Assembly: GCA_964521715.1 (NCBI GenBank)
Contig: CAZFSS010000020.1
Span: 1 to 64,000, forward strand
Source: DAOVRD01 sp964521715
GTDB taxonomy: Bacteria; Planctomycetota; Brocadiia; SM23-32
Direction: 5' to 3'
Length of the DNA stretch: 64,000 nt
The notes under the pieces are model-generated. The model was not told where the DNA came from. It searched no databases and was given only the letters and a program-made list of their open reading frames with translations. Positions 1 to 8,395 of this stretch are shown here, one piece after another (the first letter of the stretch is position 1; each line of letters begins with the position of its first letter). The position numbers were made by a program, and so were the translations under genes.

Positions 1-257
1 GCTGGAATCTGCTGCTTCTCACCTTGCTCCAGCGGCGGCCACACGAAAAACGATACCGCCAAGGCCACCAGGCCCCGAAAGGGGATCGCCAACCACGAAA
101 GAGGGGACAGCGCGGGGAAGGGCCAACCTTCTCCCAGAACCGGCCCTGTGATCCCGCCTGGTATGGCAATCACCAGTCGCTGAGGTATCCGATAGCGTTT
201 CATTCCTCGCCCAGCGGCTCGACCAGTTCCCACAATCCCCTGCAACGCCTCAGCCAA
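1..257 (-). CDS. Partial hypothetical membrane protein, runs off the left edge
   Basis: An open frame on the minus strand runs off the window. From the ATG at 203 it reads MKRYRIPQRL..., with a hydrophobic stretch (LSPLSWLAIPF, then LVALAVSFFVW) that looks like membrane segments. The frame stays open upstream with normal composition (KGEHRAKAEGRTLAEAL), so I prefer a TTG at 257, which has GGAGGG about seven bases upstream; the ATG at 203 has poor spacing. A good sigma70-type promoter lies at 380-407 in the same direction. I do not recognise the family. A competing frame (stop at 200) carries translated repeat DNA and is unlikely to be real. Confidence 0.4.
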   Translation of the reverse strand, partial: MAEALQGIVGTGRAAGRGMKRYRIPQRLVIAIPGGITGPVLGEGWPFPALSPLSWLAIPFRGLVALAVSFFVWPPLEQGEKQQIP

Positions 258-379
258 CGTCCGTCCCTCCGCCTTGGCCCGATGTTCCCCCTTTCGGGCG
301 TCGGCAATCCGTTTCCCCTGAGCACCCCGCGTGACTGCGCCCGCAGGGAGTGCACGGCGGTCCCCCCCTTCGCACGACA

Positions 380-407
380 ATTATAAGGCTTCCCCGCCAG
401 TTGTCCA
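380..407 (-). promoter_or_regulatory. Predicted sigma70 promoter for the left-edge gene
   Basis: Read on the minus strand: TGGACA (407-402), 16-base spacer, TATAAT (385-380). This is five of six for the -35 and six of six for the -10. Transcription would start near 373 and run into the left-edge frame. It sits beside AT-rich DNA in an otherwise GC-rich stretch. Confidence 0.5.
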
Positions 408-524
408 GCAGGACGCCAGGAACGCCAGTGAAGAGTGCTCAGTGGCGAGCCCTTCGACAGGCTCAGGACAGGCAAGAGCGGGGACGGCAGTGATGAATGA
501 CCGAACGACAGTGGCCCAACGACA

Positions 525-766
525 GTTGCCAGTGGTCAGTGGCCAGTAACGACGAGAAACAAGCAACGAACAACGCTTGGCCGCCGTACGGCGGCTGAAC
601 CAGTGACCGGTTGCCAGTAACGACGAGAAACCCGAAGGCCCTGCACTGCTCTGCCGAAGCTACGCAGTGCGGAGCAGAGAGCGGAGCCGAGCCTACTTCG
701 CCGAAGCAGGTTCGGCTGCGAAGGCTGAAAGGGGAGCAACGAACAACGCTTGGTCGCCGTACGGCG
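525..766. repeat. Degenerate intergenic repeats with CGCCGTACGGCG palindrome
   Basis: AGCAACGAACAACGCTTGG occurs exactly at 562-580 and 735-753, each time followed by the palindrome CGCCGTACGGCG (full 16-base form at 580-595; 12-base core at 755-766). CAGTAACGACGAGAAAC is also repeated (about 544-560 and 615-631). The 16-base palindrome family reappears at 61305-61320. Non-coding; function unknown. Confidence 0.65.
661..730 (-). repeat. Dispersed 'CCTTCGCAGCC' repeat, copy A (reverse orientation)
   Basis: On the minus strand this reads CCTTCGCAGCC, then GCTTCGGCGAAGTAGGCT. It matches copies at 47905-48095 and 50587-50760, which are in the plus orientation. Part of the unit can fold (CTTCG/CGAAG). 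It lies in the same repeat-filled gap before tRNA-Ser. Confidence 0.6.
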
Positions 767-932
767 CACCGAGCCCGCCGAACGGCGGGGCGAGCCCTTC
801 GACAGGCTCAGGACAGGCAGGAGCACGAGCCCTTCGACAGGCTCAGGACAGGCAGGAGCACGAGCAGTAACGACAGCAGCCAGTGGCCAGTTCTCAGTGA
901 CGGGCAACGAACGACGAATAAGGCAGAAAGAG

Positions 933-1026
933 TGGCGGAGAGGGGGGGATTCGAACCCTCGGCACGGATTTTTGTCCGTGCACGCGGTTTCCAACCGCGC
1001 TCCTTCGGCCTCTCGGACACCTCTCC
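933..1026 (-). tRNA. tRNA-Ser(GGA)
   Basis: Reverse-strand cloverleaf: acceptor GGAGAGG (1026-1020) pairs with CCTCTCC (943-937), discriminator G, and CCA encoded at 935-933. The anticodon loop TTGGAAA gives GGA. A long class II variable arm (GCACGGA/TCCGTGC) is typical of tRNA-Ser, and the T arm GAGGGTTCGAATCCCCC is intact. All parts needed for function are present. Confidence 0.95.
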
Positions 1027-1189
1027 GTCCCCATCTTACCTGCCGGGCTCCGGGGGTGTCAACGCACGCCCGCAGGAGGGACCCGCTCGCAGGCGGCTGG
1101 CCAGCCGGGGCGCCGGTTGAAATGCTTCCGGCGATGCTGTAACGTGCCCGTTCGCTCTGCATGGATGCCGACTGACGGACTCCCCGCAC

Positions 1190-2071
1190 ATGCCCAAAGC
1201 CGCCGGAAACCGATTCAGGCTCGTCGCGCTCGACATCGACGGCACCATCCTGGACAGCGCCCAGCGGATCGCGCCGGAGCTGAAGGAAGCGCTGGCGGGC
1301 CTGGTGAGCCGCTCCGTGCGGGTCGTCCTGTGCACGGGGCGCCGCTGGCGGAGCGCCGTGCCGATCCTGACCGAACTGGAGCATGCCCACCCGATCGTCG
1401 TCTGCTGCGGCGGGGCCCTCGTGAAGCGCGTGGACGACGAGAGCACGCTGTACGCGCGGCCGCTCGAGCACGCAACAGCGCGAGAGGCGGCGGCCATCTT
1501 CCGGCGGAACTCGCTCGTGCCCATGTTGCTTTACGATCGTCCGCTCAGCGGGCTCGAGCTGAAGATCGCGCAGGAGGACCGGGCGCAGGCCGAGCAGCTC
1601 CCGTACCTCGTGCTGAACCCCGGCGTCTGCGAGTGGTATGCCGGGGACTACCCGTCCACGGACGAGCGGCCGCTCATCGTCTACACGCTGGATGAGGGAT
1701 ACAAGGTGCGGGCTGCCCAACCGGACTTCCGCGAGCACCTGGGGGAGCGCGCCGTGGTGCAGGCGATGGCGCAGGCGCGCTACGGCGCGGACCAGGTGGC
1801 CCTGGAGGTCCACGACCCGGCTTCGACCAAGTGGCGCGCCTTGCATTGGCTGCTTAAACGGTGGAGAATCTTGCCGGAGCAGGTTGTCGCCGTCGGCGAC
1901 GACGTGAACGACGTGCCGATGCTGAGGGCAGCGGGGCTGTCGTTCGCCATGGGCAACGCGTCCCAGGAGGTGAAGGCGGCGGCTGACGCCGTGACGCGCA
2001 GCAACGACGAGCATGGCGTCGTGGAAGCCCTGCGGTCCGCCTTCGGGCGGCCGGGCGGGACGGAGGCGTAA
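1190..2071 (+). CDS. Cof-type HAD-superfamily phosphatase
   Basis: 293 aa. Motif I is LDIDGT (Asp15 nucleophile, Asp17) and the C-terminal motif is GDDVNDVPML (about 236-245), ordered as in the Cof/class IIB branch with an inserted cap between (TGRRWRS follows motif II). Such enzymes dephosphorylate sugar phosphates or similar cytosolic metabolites; the substrate cannot be read from sequence. It ends TAA two bases before the polyprenyl synthase start, so the two are probably cotranscribed. The start at 1190 has only a weak ribosome site but places motif I at the usual distance. Confidence 0.88.
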   Translation: MPKAAGNRFRLVALDIDGTILDSAQRIAPELKEALAGLVSRSVRVVLCTGRRWRSAVPILTELEHAHPIVVCCGGALVKRVDDESTLYARPLEHATAREAAAIFRRNSLVPMLLYDRPLSGLELKIAQEDRAQAEQLPYLVLNPGVCEWYAGDYPSTDERPLIVYTLDEGYKVRAAQPDFREHLGERAVVQAMAQARYGADQVALEVHDPASTKWRALHWLLKRWRILPEQVVAVGDDVNDVPMLRAAGLSFAMGNASQEVKAAADAVTRSNDEHGVVEALRSAFGRPGGTEA

Positions 2072-2073
2072 GG

Positions 2074-3084
2074 ATGGCCGAGCAGCAATCCGGTGAAGTC
2101 GCGGCTGTGGCCGCGCGCCTGGCCGAGGTGGGGTCGTGCATCGATCCCGTTCTTGAGGAACTGCTCCCCCGCACGCCGGGCGACCTGCTCGGCGAGGCCG
2201 TATGGTATCACCTGGAGACCGGAGGCAAGCGCATTCGGCCGGCCATCTGTCTGCTGACCTGCGAGCAGCTCGGGGGCGACCCATCCGACGCGCTCTACTT
2301 CGCCGCGGCGGTCGAGATCTTGCACAACATGCTGCTCGTCCACGACGACATAGAGGACCGCGACACGGTCCGGCGGGACCGGGACACCGTCTGGGTGCGC
2401 TACGGCCTGGCGAACGCGGTCAACGTCGGCGACTACATGCTCAGCGTCGCCTGCGGCGCGGTGCTGATGGGCCCGGCCCGAGACGCCGTCAAAGTGCGCC
2501 TGATGCGGGCTTTCTGCGACGCCTTCGAGAGCACCTGCCGGGGCCAGGCGTTGGACCTCAGCAACCGGGGCAGGGAGGACCTGACCGTCGAGGACTACCT
2601 GGAGATAGTGACGCTCAAGACTGGCCGGTACCTGGCGCTGGGCATGGTCGGCGGCGGGATCGTCGCCGGCGTGGACGACGGGGCCGTCCGGCAGATAGAG
2701 GCGCTCTGCGAGAGCATGGGGGCCGCATTCCAGATACGCGACGACGTGATCGACCTGACGGTAGGGAAGGGCAGGGGCGGAGTCACGGGCAATGACATAC
2801 GGGAGGGCAAGGCGAGCATCCTTTACGCGCATGCCATCGCAGCCGCCTCGGCCGAGGAACGCCGCGAGTTGATCGACATCATGCGCAAGCCGCGTCCAGA
2901 GACCACGGACGCGGACGTCGAGCGCGTCAAGGGGCTCTACGGTCGGCTCGGTTCCCCGGACTTCGCCCGTGCCGAGGCGGACCGCCTCGTCGAACGCGCG
3001 TTCGAGACGATCGAGCGGCTTCCGGTCGAAGACAAGGGCTTCTTCCGCCGGCTTGCCCGCTACATGGTCGACCGTACGAAGTAG
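2074..3084 (+). CDS. Polyprenyl (trans-isoprenyl) diphosphate synthase
   Basis: 336 aa, the usual length. The first Asp-rich motif HDDIEDRD (Asp91-Asp95) and second motif RDDVID (223-227) bind the Mg-diphosphates; GGKRIRP near residue 50 is the family's IPP-binding region. It elongates allylic diphosphates with IPP to make C15-C50 prenyl chains for quinones or undecaprenyl-type carriers; chain length is not predictable here. GGAGG just before the upstream stop serves the ATG at 2074. The TAG stop is followed in the same frame by the methyltransferase frame at 3097. Confidence 0.9.
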   Translation: MAEQQSGEVAAVAARLAEVGSCIDPVLEELLPRTPGDLLGEAVWYHLETGGKRIRPAICLLTCEQLGGDPSDALYFAAAVEILHNMLLVHDDIEDRDTVRRDRDTVWVRYGLANAVNVGDYMLSVACGAVLMGPARDAVKVRLMRAFCDAFESTCRGQALDLSNRGREDLTVEDYLEIVTLKTGRYLALGMVGGGIVAGVDDGAVRQIEALCESMGAAFQIRDDVIDLTVGKGRGGVTGNDIREGKASILYAHAIAAASAEERRELIDIMRKPRPETTDADVERVKGLYGRLGSPDFARAEADRLVERAFETIERLPVEDKGFFRRLARYMVDRTK

Positions 3085-3096
3085 GAGGAAGGTGCC

Positions 3097-3732
3097 ATCG
3101 GGCGCTGTCGTGAATACGTCGGTCGTGGCGGCGCCAAGCTCAAGCACGCGATTGACCACCTGGGGCTGGACTTGAGGGGCGCCGTGGCGGCGGATTTCGG
3201 CTGTAGTGTCGGGGGATTCACTGACTGCCTGCTTCAAGAGGGGGCCGTGCGGGTCTACGCCGTGGACACGGGCTACGGCATGCTGGCCTGGAAGCTGCGT
3301 CAGGACGAGCGCGTTGTCGTCATGGAGCGCACGAACGCCATGCACGTCGAGCTGCCGGAGCCTCTGGATGTCGTCGCGATTGACGTGGGCTGGACCCCGC
3401 AGCGACGCATACTGCCTGCCGCGCTGAGACAGGCGAAGCCGGGCGGGCTGGTTCTGTCGCTGTTCAAGCCGCAGTATGAGGCGCCGGCCAACGTGGTGCA
3501 TCGCGGCTACGTGAGTCCGCAGGACTTCGGCTCGGTGTTGCAGGAGGCCCTGGAAGAGCTGGGGCGGCGGGGCATCGCAGTGCGCGAGGTCGTGGCGCTG
3601 CCTGAGGAGGGCGAGAACAGGAATCCGGAGGCGTTCCTGTGCATACGCCCGGTGGACTGCTCCGAGGGCCCCGCGCATGAGCCGCACGGCTCGGGGGGGA
3701 AGACAGATGCCGGACGAACGCGGGATGCGTGA
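3097..3732 (+). CDS. TlyA/FtsJ-like rRNA methyltransferase without S4 domain
   Basis: About 211 aa of FtsJ-type Rossmann fold. YVGRGGAKLKHAI matches the TlyA motif RGGxKL, DFGCSVGGFTDCLL is the SAM-binding motif I, DVGW carries the catalytic Asp and FKPQYE the catalytic Lys/Glu. Bona fide TlyA (16S/23S 2'-O-methylase) has an N-terminal S4 RNA-binding domain; here there is no room for it because the upstream gene ends at 3084. No ATG, GTG or TTG precedes the conserved YVGRGG. An AGGAGGAAGG ribosome site (3084-3093) is followed by ATC at 3097 in frame, so I infer an ATC start; the TTG at 3172 would remove a catalytic motif. Its 3' end overlaps the next gene by 26 bases. Confidence 0.7.
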   Translation: MGRCREYVGRGGAKLKHAIDHLGLDLRGAVAADFGCSVGGFTDCLLQEGAVRVYAVDTGYGMLAWKLRQDERVVVMERTNAMHVELPEPLDVVAIDVGWTPQRRILPAALRQAKPGGLVLSLFKPQYEAPANVVHRGYVSPQDFGSVLQEALEELGRRGIAVREVVALPEEGENRNPEAFLCIRPVDCSEGPAHEPHGSGGKTDAGRTRDA

Positions 3733-4783
3733 GGTGGCCTTCGAAGGCGGGCCATTCGAACGGGGGCTTCAGCGGGGGCGCCGACTGCGCGAGACGCTGG
3801 CGCTGCCCGACCTGTCGGCCCTGCCGTGGGCATTCGTCGAAGGTTGCCGGGCAGCGGCAGAGGCCGCATACCCCGCCTGCCTTCAGGAGTTCGAGGGGAT
3901 AGCCCGGGGAGGCGGCTTCGACCGCGACCGGCTCATGGCCTACTACTTCGCGCGGCTGGAAAGCCGGCTGGGCGGCTGCACGATGTTCGCCGTCGGGCCG
4001 GAGTGCTGCGAGGGCGGCGAAGGCCCGCTCGTGGGCCGCAACTACGACTGGGCGGTCCAAGACCTGCGCTGGTGCGAGCTCCACCGGTACCGCCCGACCG
4101 AGAGCCTGAAGCGCGTGGGCTACACGCACCACTGGGCCGGCTGTCCGGACGTCGTCAACGAGACGGGGCTCTACGTCGCCATCGCTTCGCTGCCCGTCGC
4201 GCGGGCCGCGACGCAGGCTCCCGGGGTGCAGTGGAGCATCCTGGTGGACATGATCTCCGAATGCTGCGTGACCGTGGAGGAGGCGATCGAGGCGTGCGCC
4301 GACGTCCGGCACCTGCGCCCGATGAGCTACCTGCTCGCCGACGCGACCGGCGCCGTGGCGGTCGTGGAGGCGACGCCGCAGGACGTACGGGTACGGCGCC
4401 CTGAGGACGGTTTCGTAGTGGCGGCCAACGTCGTGCAGGGGGGCGAGCCGGTCGCCGCGGCAGCGGACGACGGCCCGCAGCCGCTCGCCCTGCCGGACGC
4501 CCTGCTGTTGGGCGAAGATCCCAAGGTCTCCGAGCGAGGGCGGCGGCGCGTTCAGCGGACGAGCGAACTGCTCAGCCGCGCCGCGCCTCACGTCTCCGAG
4601 GAGGACGTCAGGCGCATCCTCCAGGACCATGAGGCGCCGATCTGCACCGGCAATCACGGGGACGCGGACGGGGCGCCGTGGGGCACCATCTGGTCCGGCG
4701 TCTGCATGCCGGCGAAGGGGGAGTTCCGCATAGCGCCCGGACTGCCGTGCCGTCACGGATACCACGCCTTCACCGTCCAGTAG
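3707..4783 (+). CDS. C45-family autoproteolytic acyltransferase/hydrolase
   Basis: 358 aa. The GGCTMFAV motif near residue 89 has a Cys that, in the acyl-CoA:6-aminopenicillanate acyltransferase family (peptidase C45), becomes the N-terminal nucleophile after self-cleavage. GRNYDW downstream is also typical of this Ntn-hydrolase fold. The substrate is unknown; bacterial members cleave or transfer acyl groups on amides. I start it at the ATG at 3707, behind GGGGGGAAG, rather than a weaker upstream codon. It overlaps the methyltransferase gene and ends 16 bases from the convergent isomerase gene. Confidence 0.8.
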   Translation: MPDERGMREVAFEGGPFERGLQRGRRLRETLALPDLSALPWAFVEGCRAAAEAAYPACLQEFEGIARGGGFDRDRLMAYYFARLESRLGGCTMFAVGPECCEGGEGPLVGRNYDWAVQDLRWCELHRYRPTESLKRVGYTHHWAGCPDVVNETGLYVAIASLPVARAATQAPGVQWSILVDMISECCVTVEEAIEACADVRHLRPMSYLLADATGAVAVVEATPQDVRVRRPEDGFVVAANVVQGGEPVAAAADDGPQPLALPDALLLGEDPKVSERGRRRVQRTSELLSRAAPHVSEEDVRRILQDHEAPICTGNHGDADGAPWGTIWSGVCMPAKGEFRIAPGLPCRHGYHAFTVQ

Positions 4784-4799
4784 GCGCGCAAAGCCCGGT

Positions 4800-5558
4800 T
4801 CAGCCGCTTATGAGCTTCGAGGTGAACTCGTAGCTCATCCGCGCGCTGTCGAGCGAATCCCCGGGGCAGACGTCCTGCTCGACGGCGTAGCACTCGACGC
4901 CGGACTTCAGCGCGGCGGCGTGGATGCCTTGCCAGTCAAGGATCCCGTTGCCGATCTCCGCGAACGATCTCTTCTCATCGTCGGCCATGTCCTTGATGTG
5001 CAGGATGGCAATCCGGCCCGCGTACTTGCGGACGTAAGCCACGGGATCGGCGCCGCCATGCTGGACCCAGTAGGTGTCGATCTGGGCGCGGACGTTCTTG
5101 GGAGACGTCTTGCCGAGGAGCACGTCGAGCGCGTACTGAGCGCCGAGCTTCACGAACTCGAAGCTGTGATTGTGATAGGCGAACCTGATTGCCTGCTTGC
5201 TGCATCGTGCGCCCAGCCCGTCCAGGAGCTTGGCCACGGCCAGCCAATCCTCGCGCGTGCGGCGCCGATCTTCGGGCAGGTAGGGACACGTCAGGTCCTT
5301 GATGCCCAGGACCTTGCAGTACTCGATCCAGTGGTCGAGCCTGGTCTCCAGTTCGTTCAGAGGGACGTGGATGCCGGCGGGAGTCAGGCCGATCTCCTTC
5401 AGGCGGGCCTTGGTCTCGGACGTCTCAAAGGGCGGCGCGCCCGGAAGCTCGACGAAGTCGTAGCCGATCTCCTTCACCTTCTTGAGCGTGCCGACGTAGT
5501 CCTCCCGCAGGTGGTCGCGCACCGTGTAAAGCTGCAGCGCCAGCGATATCCGCGCCAT
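4800..5558 (-). CDS. Sugar phosphate isomerase/epimerase (AP-endonuclease 2 fold)
   Basis: 252 aa TIM-barrel protein of the xylose isomerase-like family. It starts with ISLALQLYTVR and contains KEIGYDFVELPG, YHNHSFEF, AQIDTYWVQHGG and ILHIKD, the usual strand ends carrying metal ligands (Glu, His, Asp). Members isomerise or epimerise sugars, inositols or related keto acids; the exact substrate is unknown. GGGAGCTGGAG lies before the ATG. It stands alone, convergent with the C45 gene, and fits the carbohydrate theme of the window. Confidence 0.85.
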   Translation of the reverse strand: MARISLALQLYTVRDHLREDYVGTLKKVKEIGYDFVELPGAPPFETSETKARLKEIGLTPAGIHVPLNELETRLDHWIEYCKVLGIKDLTCPYLPEDRRRTREDWLAVAKLLDGLGARCSKQAIRFAYHNHSFEFVKLGAQYALDVLLGKTSPKNVRAQIDTYWVQHGGADPVAYVRKYAGRIAILHIKDMADDEKRSFAEIGNGILDWQGIHAAALKSGVECYAVEQDVCPGDSLDSARMSYEFTSKLISG

Positions 5559-5676
5559 CTCCAGCTCCCTTCATGAGTCACTCGAGAACAGTGGAACGCA
5601 CGATCGCCCTGCAAAGCACCGCGCCATTATAGCGGGTGCCCGCGCCGGTTCAAGCCCGGGCCGGCGATCGCCGCGG

Positions 5677-6501
5677 TCACTCGTTGCGGACGGGGTCCCT
5701 CTTCAGCTCCTTCACCGCTTCGGCCGGGATGTCCTCCCGCTGCAGGGTCAGCCCGAACGGAGTGCCTTGCATGAGCACCTGGCCTTCTTCGGTCACCCAG
5801 CAGACCCAGCGCGTGCTGCGCGTGGCGAAGAGAAGCCTGAAGACCCTCGTCAGCCCTTCGGCCAGCTCCACGTCTTTGAATCCGACGACGGTGACCGTGA
5901 CCTGCTCCACCGTGCCGACGACGGGGTTGACCATGTCCAGCGTCCAGTCCCTCCCGACAAGGTCCTCGCTCAACTGCGGCAGAGCCGTCAGCGGGGAGAG
6001 GACCTCGCTCAGCAGGCGGTCCTGGTCGTAGGGGACGTTAGTCCTCAGGTCGTTTTCCCCGAAGCGGCCGGTTATCAGCATGTTGCCCCCCGCAACCGTG
6101 CCCATCACCTGGACGTTGAGGAGCTTGGACTCGACGTCGAACGACTCCAGCCCCCGCAGCGGGGAGATCCGGGCCACGAACTCGACGTCCAGCGTTCCGG
6201 TCAGCCCCAGAACGAACCTGATCGCCGCTGTAAGCTGGATCTCCGTGGTGGTGCGGACGGAGATCATGCCGCTCTCGTCCCGCCACACCCGTGTCTGCGC
6301 TTTGCCGATCCGCCGGTCGCCGAAGTAGACGCCCCAGGTGCTTGTTCGCTCCGTCTCGCCCGGGCCGAGCAGGTTGTCGTAGAACGGCTGAAGTGGGGCT
6401 GAAGGTCCCACGGTCAGGTGGGCACGGAGCAGCAGCCCCCACATCACGGCGAAGAACGCCGCCACACCCAGCGCCAACGAGTATCGGACCACCTTTTCCA
6501 T
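5677..6501 (-). CDS. Hypothetical membrane-anchored protein
   Basis: 274 aa from the ATG at 6501 (MEKVVRYSLALG), which has AAGGG a few bases upstream and avoids overlapping the preceding gene; an upstream ATG at 6546 would overlap it. One N-terminal membrane helix (about residues 6-24) is followed by a soluble, beta-rich extracytoplasmic region (GVYFGDRRIGKAQTRVWRD...). I do not recognise a named family; the pattern resembles periplasmic domains that take up lipid or polysaccharide. Last gene of the minus-strand run after kinase, dihydroorotase and NYN protein. Confidence 0.7.
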   Translation of the reverse strand: MEKVVRYSLALGVAAFFAVMWGLLLRAHLTVGPSAPLQPFYDNLLGPGETERTSTWGVYFGDRRIGKAQTRVWRDESGMISVRTTTEIQLTAAIRFVLGLTGTLDVEFVARISPLRGLESFDVESKLLNVQVMGTVAGGNMLITGRFGENDLRTNVPYDQDRLLSEVLSPLTALPQLSEDLVGRDWTLDMVNPVVGTVEQVTVTVVGFKDVELAEGLTRVFRLLFATRSTRWVCWVTEEGQVLMQGTPFGLTLQREDIPAEAVKELKRDPVRNE

Positions 6502-6532
6502 CGCCCTTGCCCGATCCCGGCCGCGGGGCCGC

Positions 6533-7036
6533 TCACTCCTCGTCACTGAAGTACCCGAGCCAGAAGTCCACCTCCTGATCCGTCAGGCCCGTGAACTTCT
6601 CGTCGGGCTCGCGCGCGCTGCCCTCGTCGTCGGCGCCCATGAGCTTCCTGGCGCTCCGCATGAACTCGGCGGGCCGCTGGACGATTGCTTTGCCCCTCAC
6701 GAGCGCCTCGATCAGGCGCGGATGGGCGGTAACCACAAGCGTCCGCTCCTCGATCGCCCTGCGGTTGGCCGGACCGGCGATCTCCGTCACCGCCTCGTCG
6801 CCGTACGGCACGTTGATCACGACTGCCCGGCCGACGTACTCCGTCGGCGGCAGCACTTCGCCCGGCTGCGGGCCGTCGAAAACGACGATGGCGTCGCAGT
6901 CACGGGCCTCGCAGTGCCGCGCCACCCATCGCGCCAGGTTCTGACGGCTCTTGTCCCGATCGCCCTCCACGATGATGGGGTCCGACGCCTCCGCCAGGTG
7001 GTCGAGCAGGTCATTGCCGTCCACGAAGATGATCAT
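6533..7036 (-). CDS. YacP-like NYN (PIN-like) domain protein
   Basis: 167 aa. MIIFVDGNDLLDHL at the start and IVVFDGP with acidic residues in between match the YacP/NYN branch of PIN-fold nucleases (putative RNA endonucleases). The ATG at 7034-7036 overlaps the dihydroorotase stop (ATGA), a strong sign of translational coupling and the reason I reject the longer open frame that begins at 7198. C-terminal residues (LTDQEVDFWLGYF) are helical and unlike a nuclease core. Role inferred from family only. Confidence 0.75.
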   Translation of the reverse strand: MIIFVDGNDLLDHLAEASDPIIVEGDRDKSRQNLARWVARHCEARDCDAIVVFDGPQPGEVLPPTEYVGRAVVINVPYGDEAVTEIAGPANRRAIEERTLVVTAHPRLIEALVRGKAIVQRPAEFMRSARKLMGADDEGSAREPDEKFTGLTDQEVDFWLGYFSDEE

Positions 7037-8382
7037 GGGCGATGCGCTCCGCGCGTGCTCTTGCGCCTTTCGAAGGCAGGTTCGGCGTAGACCTGTCGGC
7101 CGGCGGCGTAGGTCGCCACGGCTTTGCCCCTCAGTCGCCACCCTCCGAACGGAGTGTTGCGGGACTTTGAGCGGAACAGCTCGGGCCGGACGGTCCATTC
7201 GACGCCCGGGTCGATGAAGACCATGTCCGCCGGTGAACCGGGCTTCAAGGTCCCGGCCGCCAGGCCGAATATGCGCGCCGGCGACAGGCTCATGAGCCGG
7301 ACCGCCTCCGGGACGGGCAGCCCGGCGCCGCCTACCAGATGCGTCAGCACAAGGCCGAGCGTCGTCTCCAGGCCGACCAGTCCGCTCGCGCCCGCCGCCT
7401 TGGCCGCGGCGGTGTGGGGCGCGTGGTCGCTGGCGATGGCGTCCACCATTCCGGACAGCAGGGCGCGCCGGAGCCCTTCGCGGTCGGCCGCGGAACGCAG
7501 CGGCGGGTTCACGGTCGGCGCAGCGCCGGGCGCGAAGTCCTCGGCGCAGAGCAACAGGTGGTGAGGCGTCACTTCGTACGAAACTGTCCGTCCCTCCGCT
7601 GCGGATTCCTTGAAGCAGCTGAGGACCTCTGCGCTCCGGGCCAGGCTCACGTGCGAGAAATGGATCGAGCAGCTGACCTCTGCGGCCAGTTGCGCGTCGC
7701 GCTCAACGTAGTTGGCTTCGTTCGCGTACGGAGGGCCCGGCTCAAAGCCGGGCGAAAGGCCGGCGGCCGCCTTCCGGAGGGACGCGGGCGAGTCCTCGCA
7801 GTGCGGCGCAAGGAGGATCCCGGCCCGCGCGGCCCGTTCGCAGACTTCCCGCATGACGGCGGGATCGACGAGCGGGTCGCCGTCATCGCTCAACGCGACG
7901 ACGGCTTCCTCGCGGGCTAGCGCGGCAATGTCCGTCGGCGTCTCGCCGCGCCGGCCTGCCGTCATGGCCGCTTTGAAGTAGACGTTGACGGCGGAGTCCG
8001 CGTGCGCCTTCTCGGCGAGCTCCCGCACGATCGGCACCGAATCGATGGGCGGATCGGTGTTCGGCTCGCAGATCACCGAGGTGTACCCGCCCGCCGCAGC
8101 CGCCGCGCTGCCGGTCGCGATGGTCTCCTTCTCAGTGAAGCCGGGCTCGCGGAAGTGCACGTGGGCGTCCACGAGGCCCGGCCAGAGCCACAGCCCCTCC
8201 CCGTCGATTACGGACAGAGCTTCGGTGGGACGGCTGTTGCCGAGGCGGCGAACCGCCTCATCGGGGGAGATGCGTTCGGCGACGGCCTCCACGTGATCCT
8301 TCAGGACCAGCACGTCGCGCCGTCCGTCGATGTCGGCGGCCGGGTCCACCAGCCGAACGTTCCTGACAAGGATGGCTGCCAC
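7033..8382 (-). CDS. pyrC: Dihydroorotase
   Basis: 449 aa amidohydrolase. DAHVHFREPG carries the first metal-binding His pair, HFSHVS a later ligand, and SDHAPH the Asp/His signature of dihydroorotases; GGYTSVICEPNT is also typical. It closes N-carbamoyl-aspartate to dihydroorotate in pyrimidine synthesis; an allantoinase/hydantoinase relative is the alternative but SDHAPH favours PyrC. The GTG at 8382 has AGGAGG six bases upstream, so I prefer it to the ATG at 8418 inside the preceding gene. Sits between an FGGY kinase and the NYN gene in one operon. Confidence 0.88.
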   Translation of the reverse strand: MAAILVRNVRLVDPAADIDGRRDVLVLKDHVEAVAERISPDEAVRRLGNSRPTEALSVIDGEGLWLWPGLVDAHVHFREPGFTEKETIATGSAAAAAGGYTSVICEPNTDPPIDSVPIVRELAEKAHADSAVNVYFKAAMTAGRRGETPTDIAALAREEAVVALSDDGDPLVDPAVMREVCERAARAGILLAPHCEDSPASLRKAAAGLSPGFEPGPPYANEANYVERDAQLAAEVSCSIHFSHVSLARSAEVLSCFKESAAEGRTVSYEVTPHHLLLCAEDFAPGAAPTVNPPLRSAADREGLRRALLSGMVDAIASDHAPHTAAAKAAGASGLVGLETTLGLVLTHLVGGAGLPVPEAVRLMSLSPARIFGLAAGTLKPGSPADMVFIDPGVEWTVRPELFRSKSRNTPFGGWRLRGKAVATYAAGRQVYAEPAFERRKSTRGAHRP

Positions 8383-8395
8383 GGGCCTCCTGTGC

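Larger units (their letters stand above)
447..861. repeat. CCTTCGACAGGCTCAGGACAGG repeat, three copies
   Basis: A unit beginning GAGCCCTTCGACAGGCTC and continuing AGGACAGGCA occurs once at about 447-480 and twice in exact 35-base tandem (792-826 and 827-861). A shorter relative (CTTCGACAAGCTCAGGGC) lies near 50700. The unit has a short internal complementarity (GAGCC/GGCTC) and resembles dispersed palindromic intergenic elements of environmental bacteria. Between 410 and 930 I see no gene; open frames there mostly translate this repeat. Confidence 0.7.

Noticed and set aside
200..475. 91-codon minus-strand frame before the left-edge gene
   Set aside because: It begins in repeat DNA (PVLSLSKG is the translated repeat) and its Arg/Trp-rich sequence is not protein-like, although its stop overlaps ATG 203.
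792..861. Tandem 35-base repeats as a CRISPR array
   Set aside because: Two adjacent identical units without spacers; the same unit is found alone at 447; no cas gene in the window.
3092..3175. GTG at 3092 as start of the TlyA-like gene
   Set aside because: It is in the wrong frame and its frame stops at 3175.
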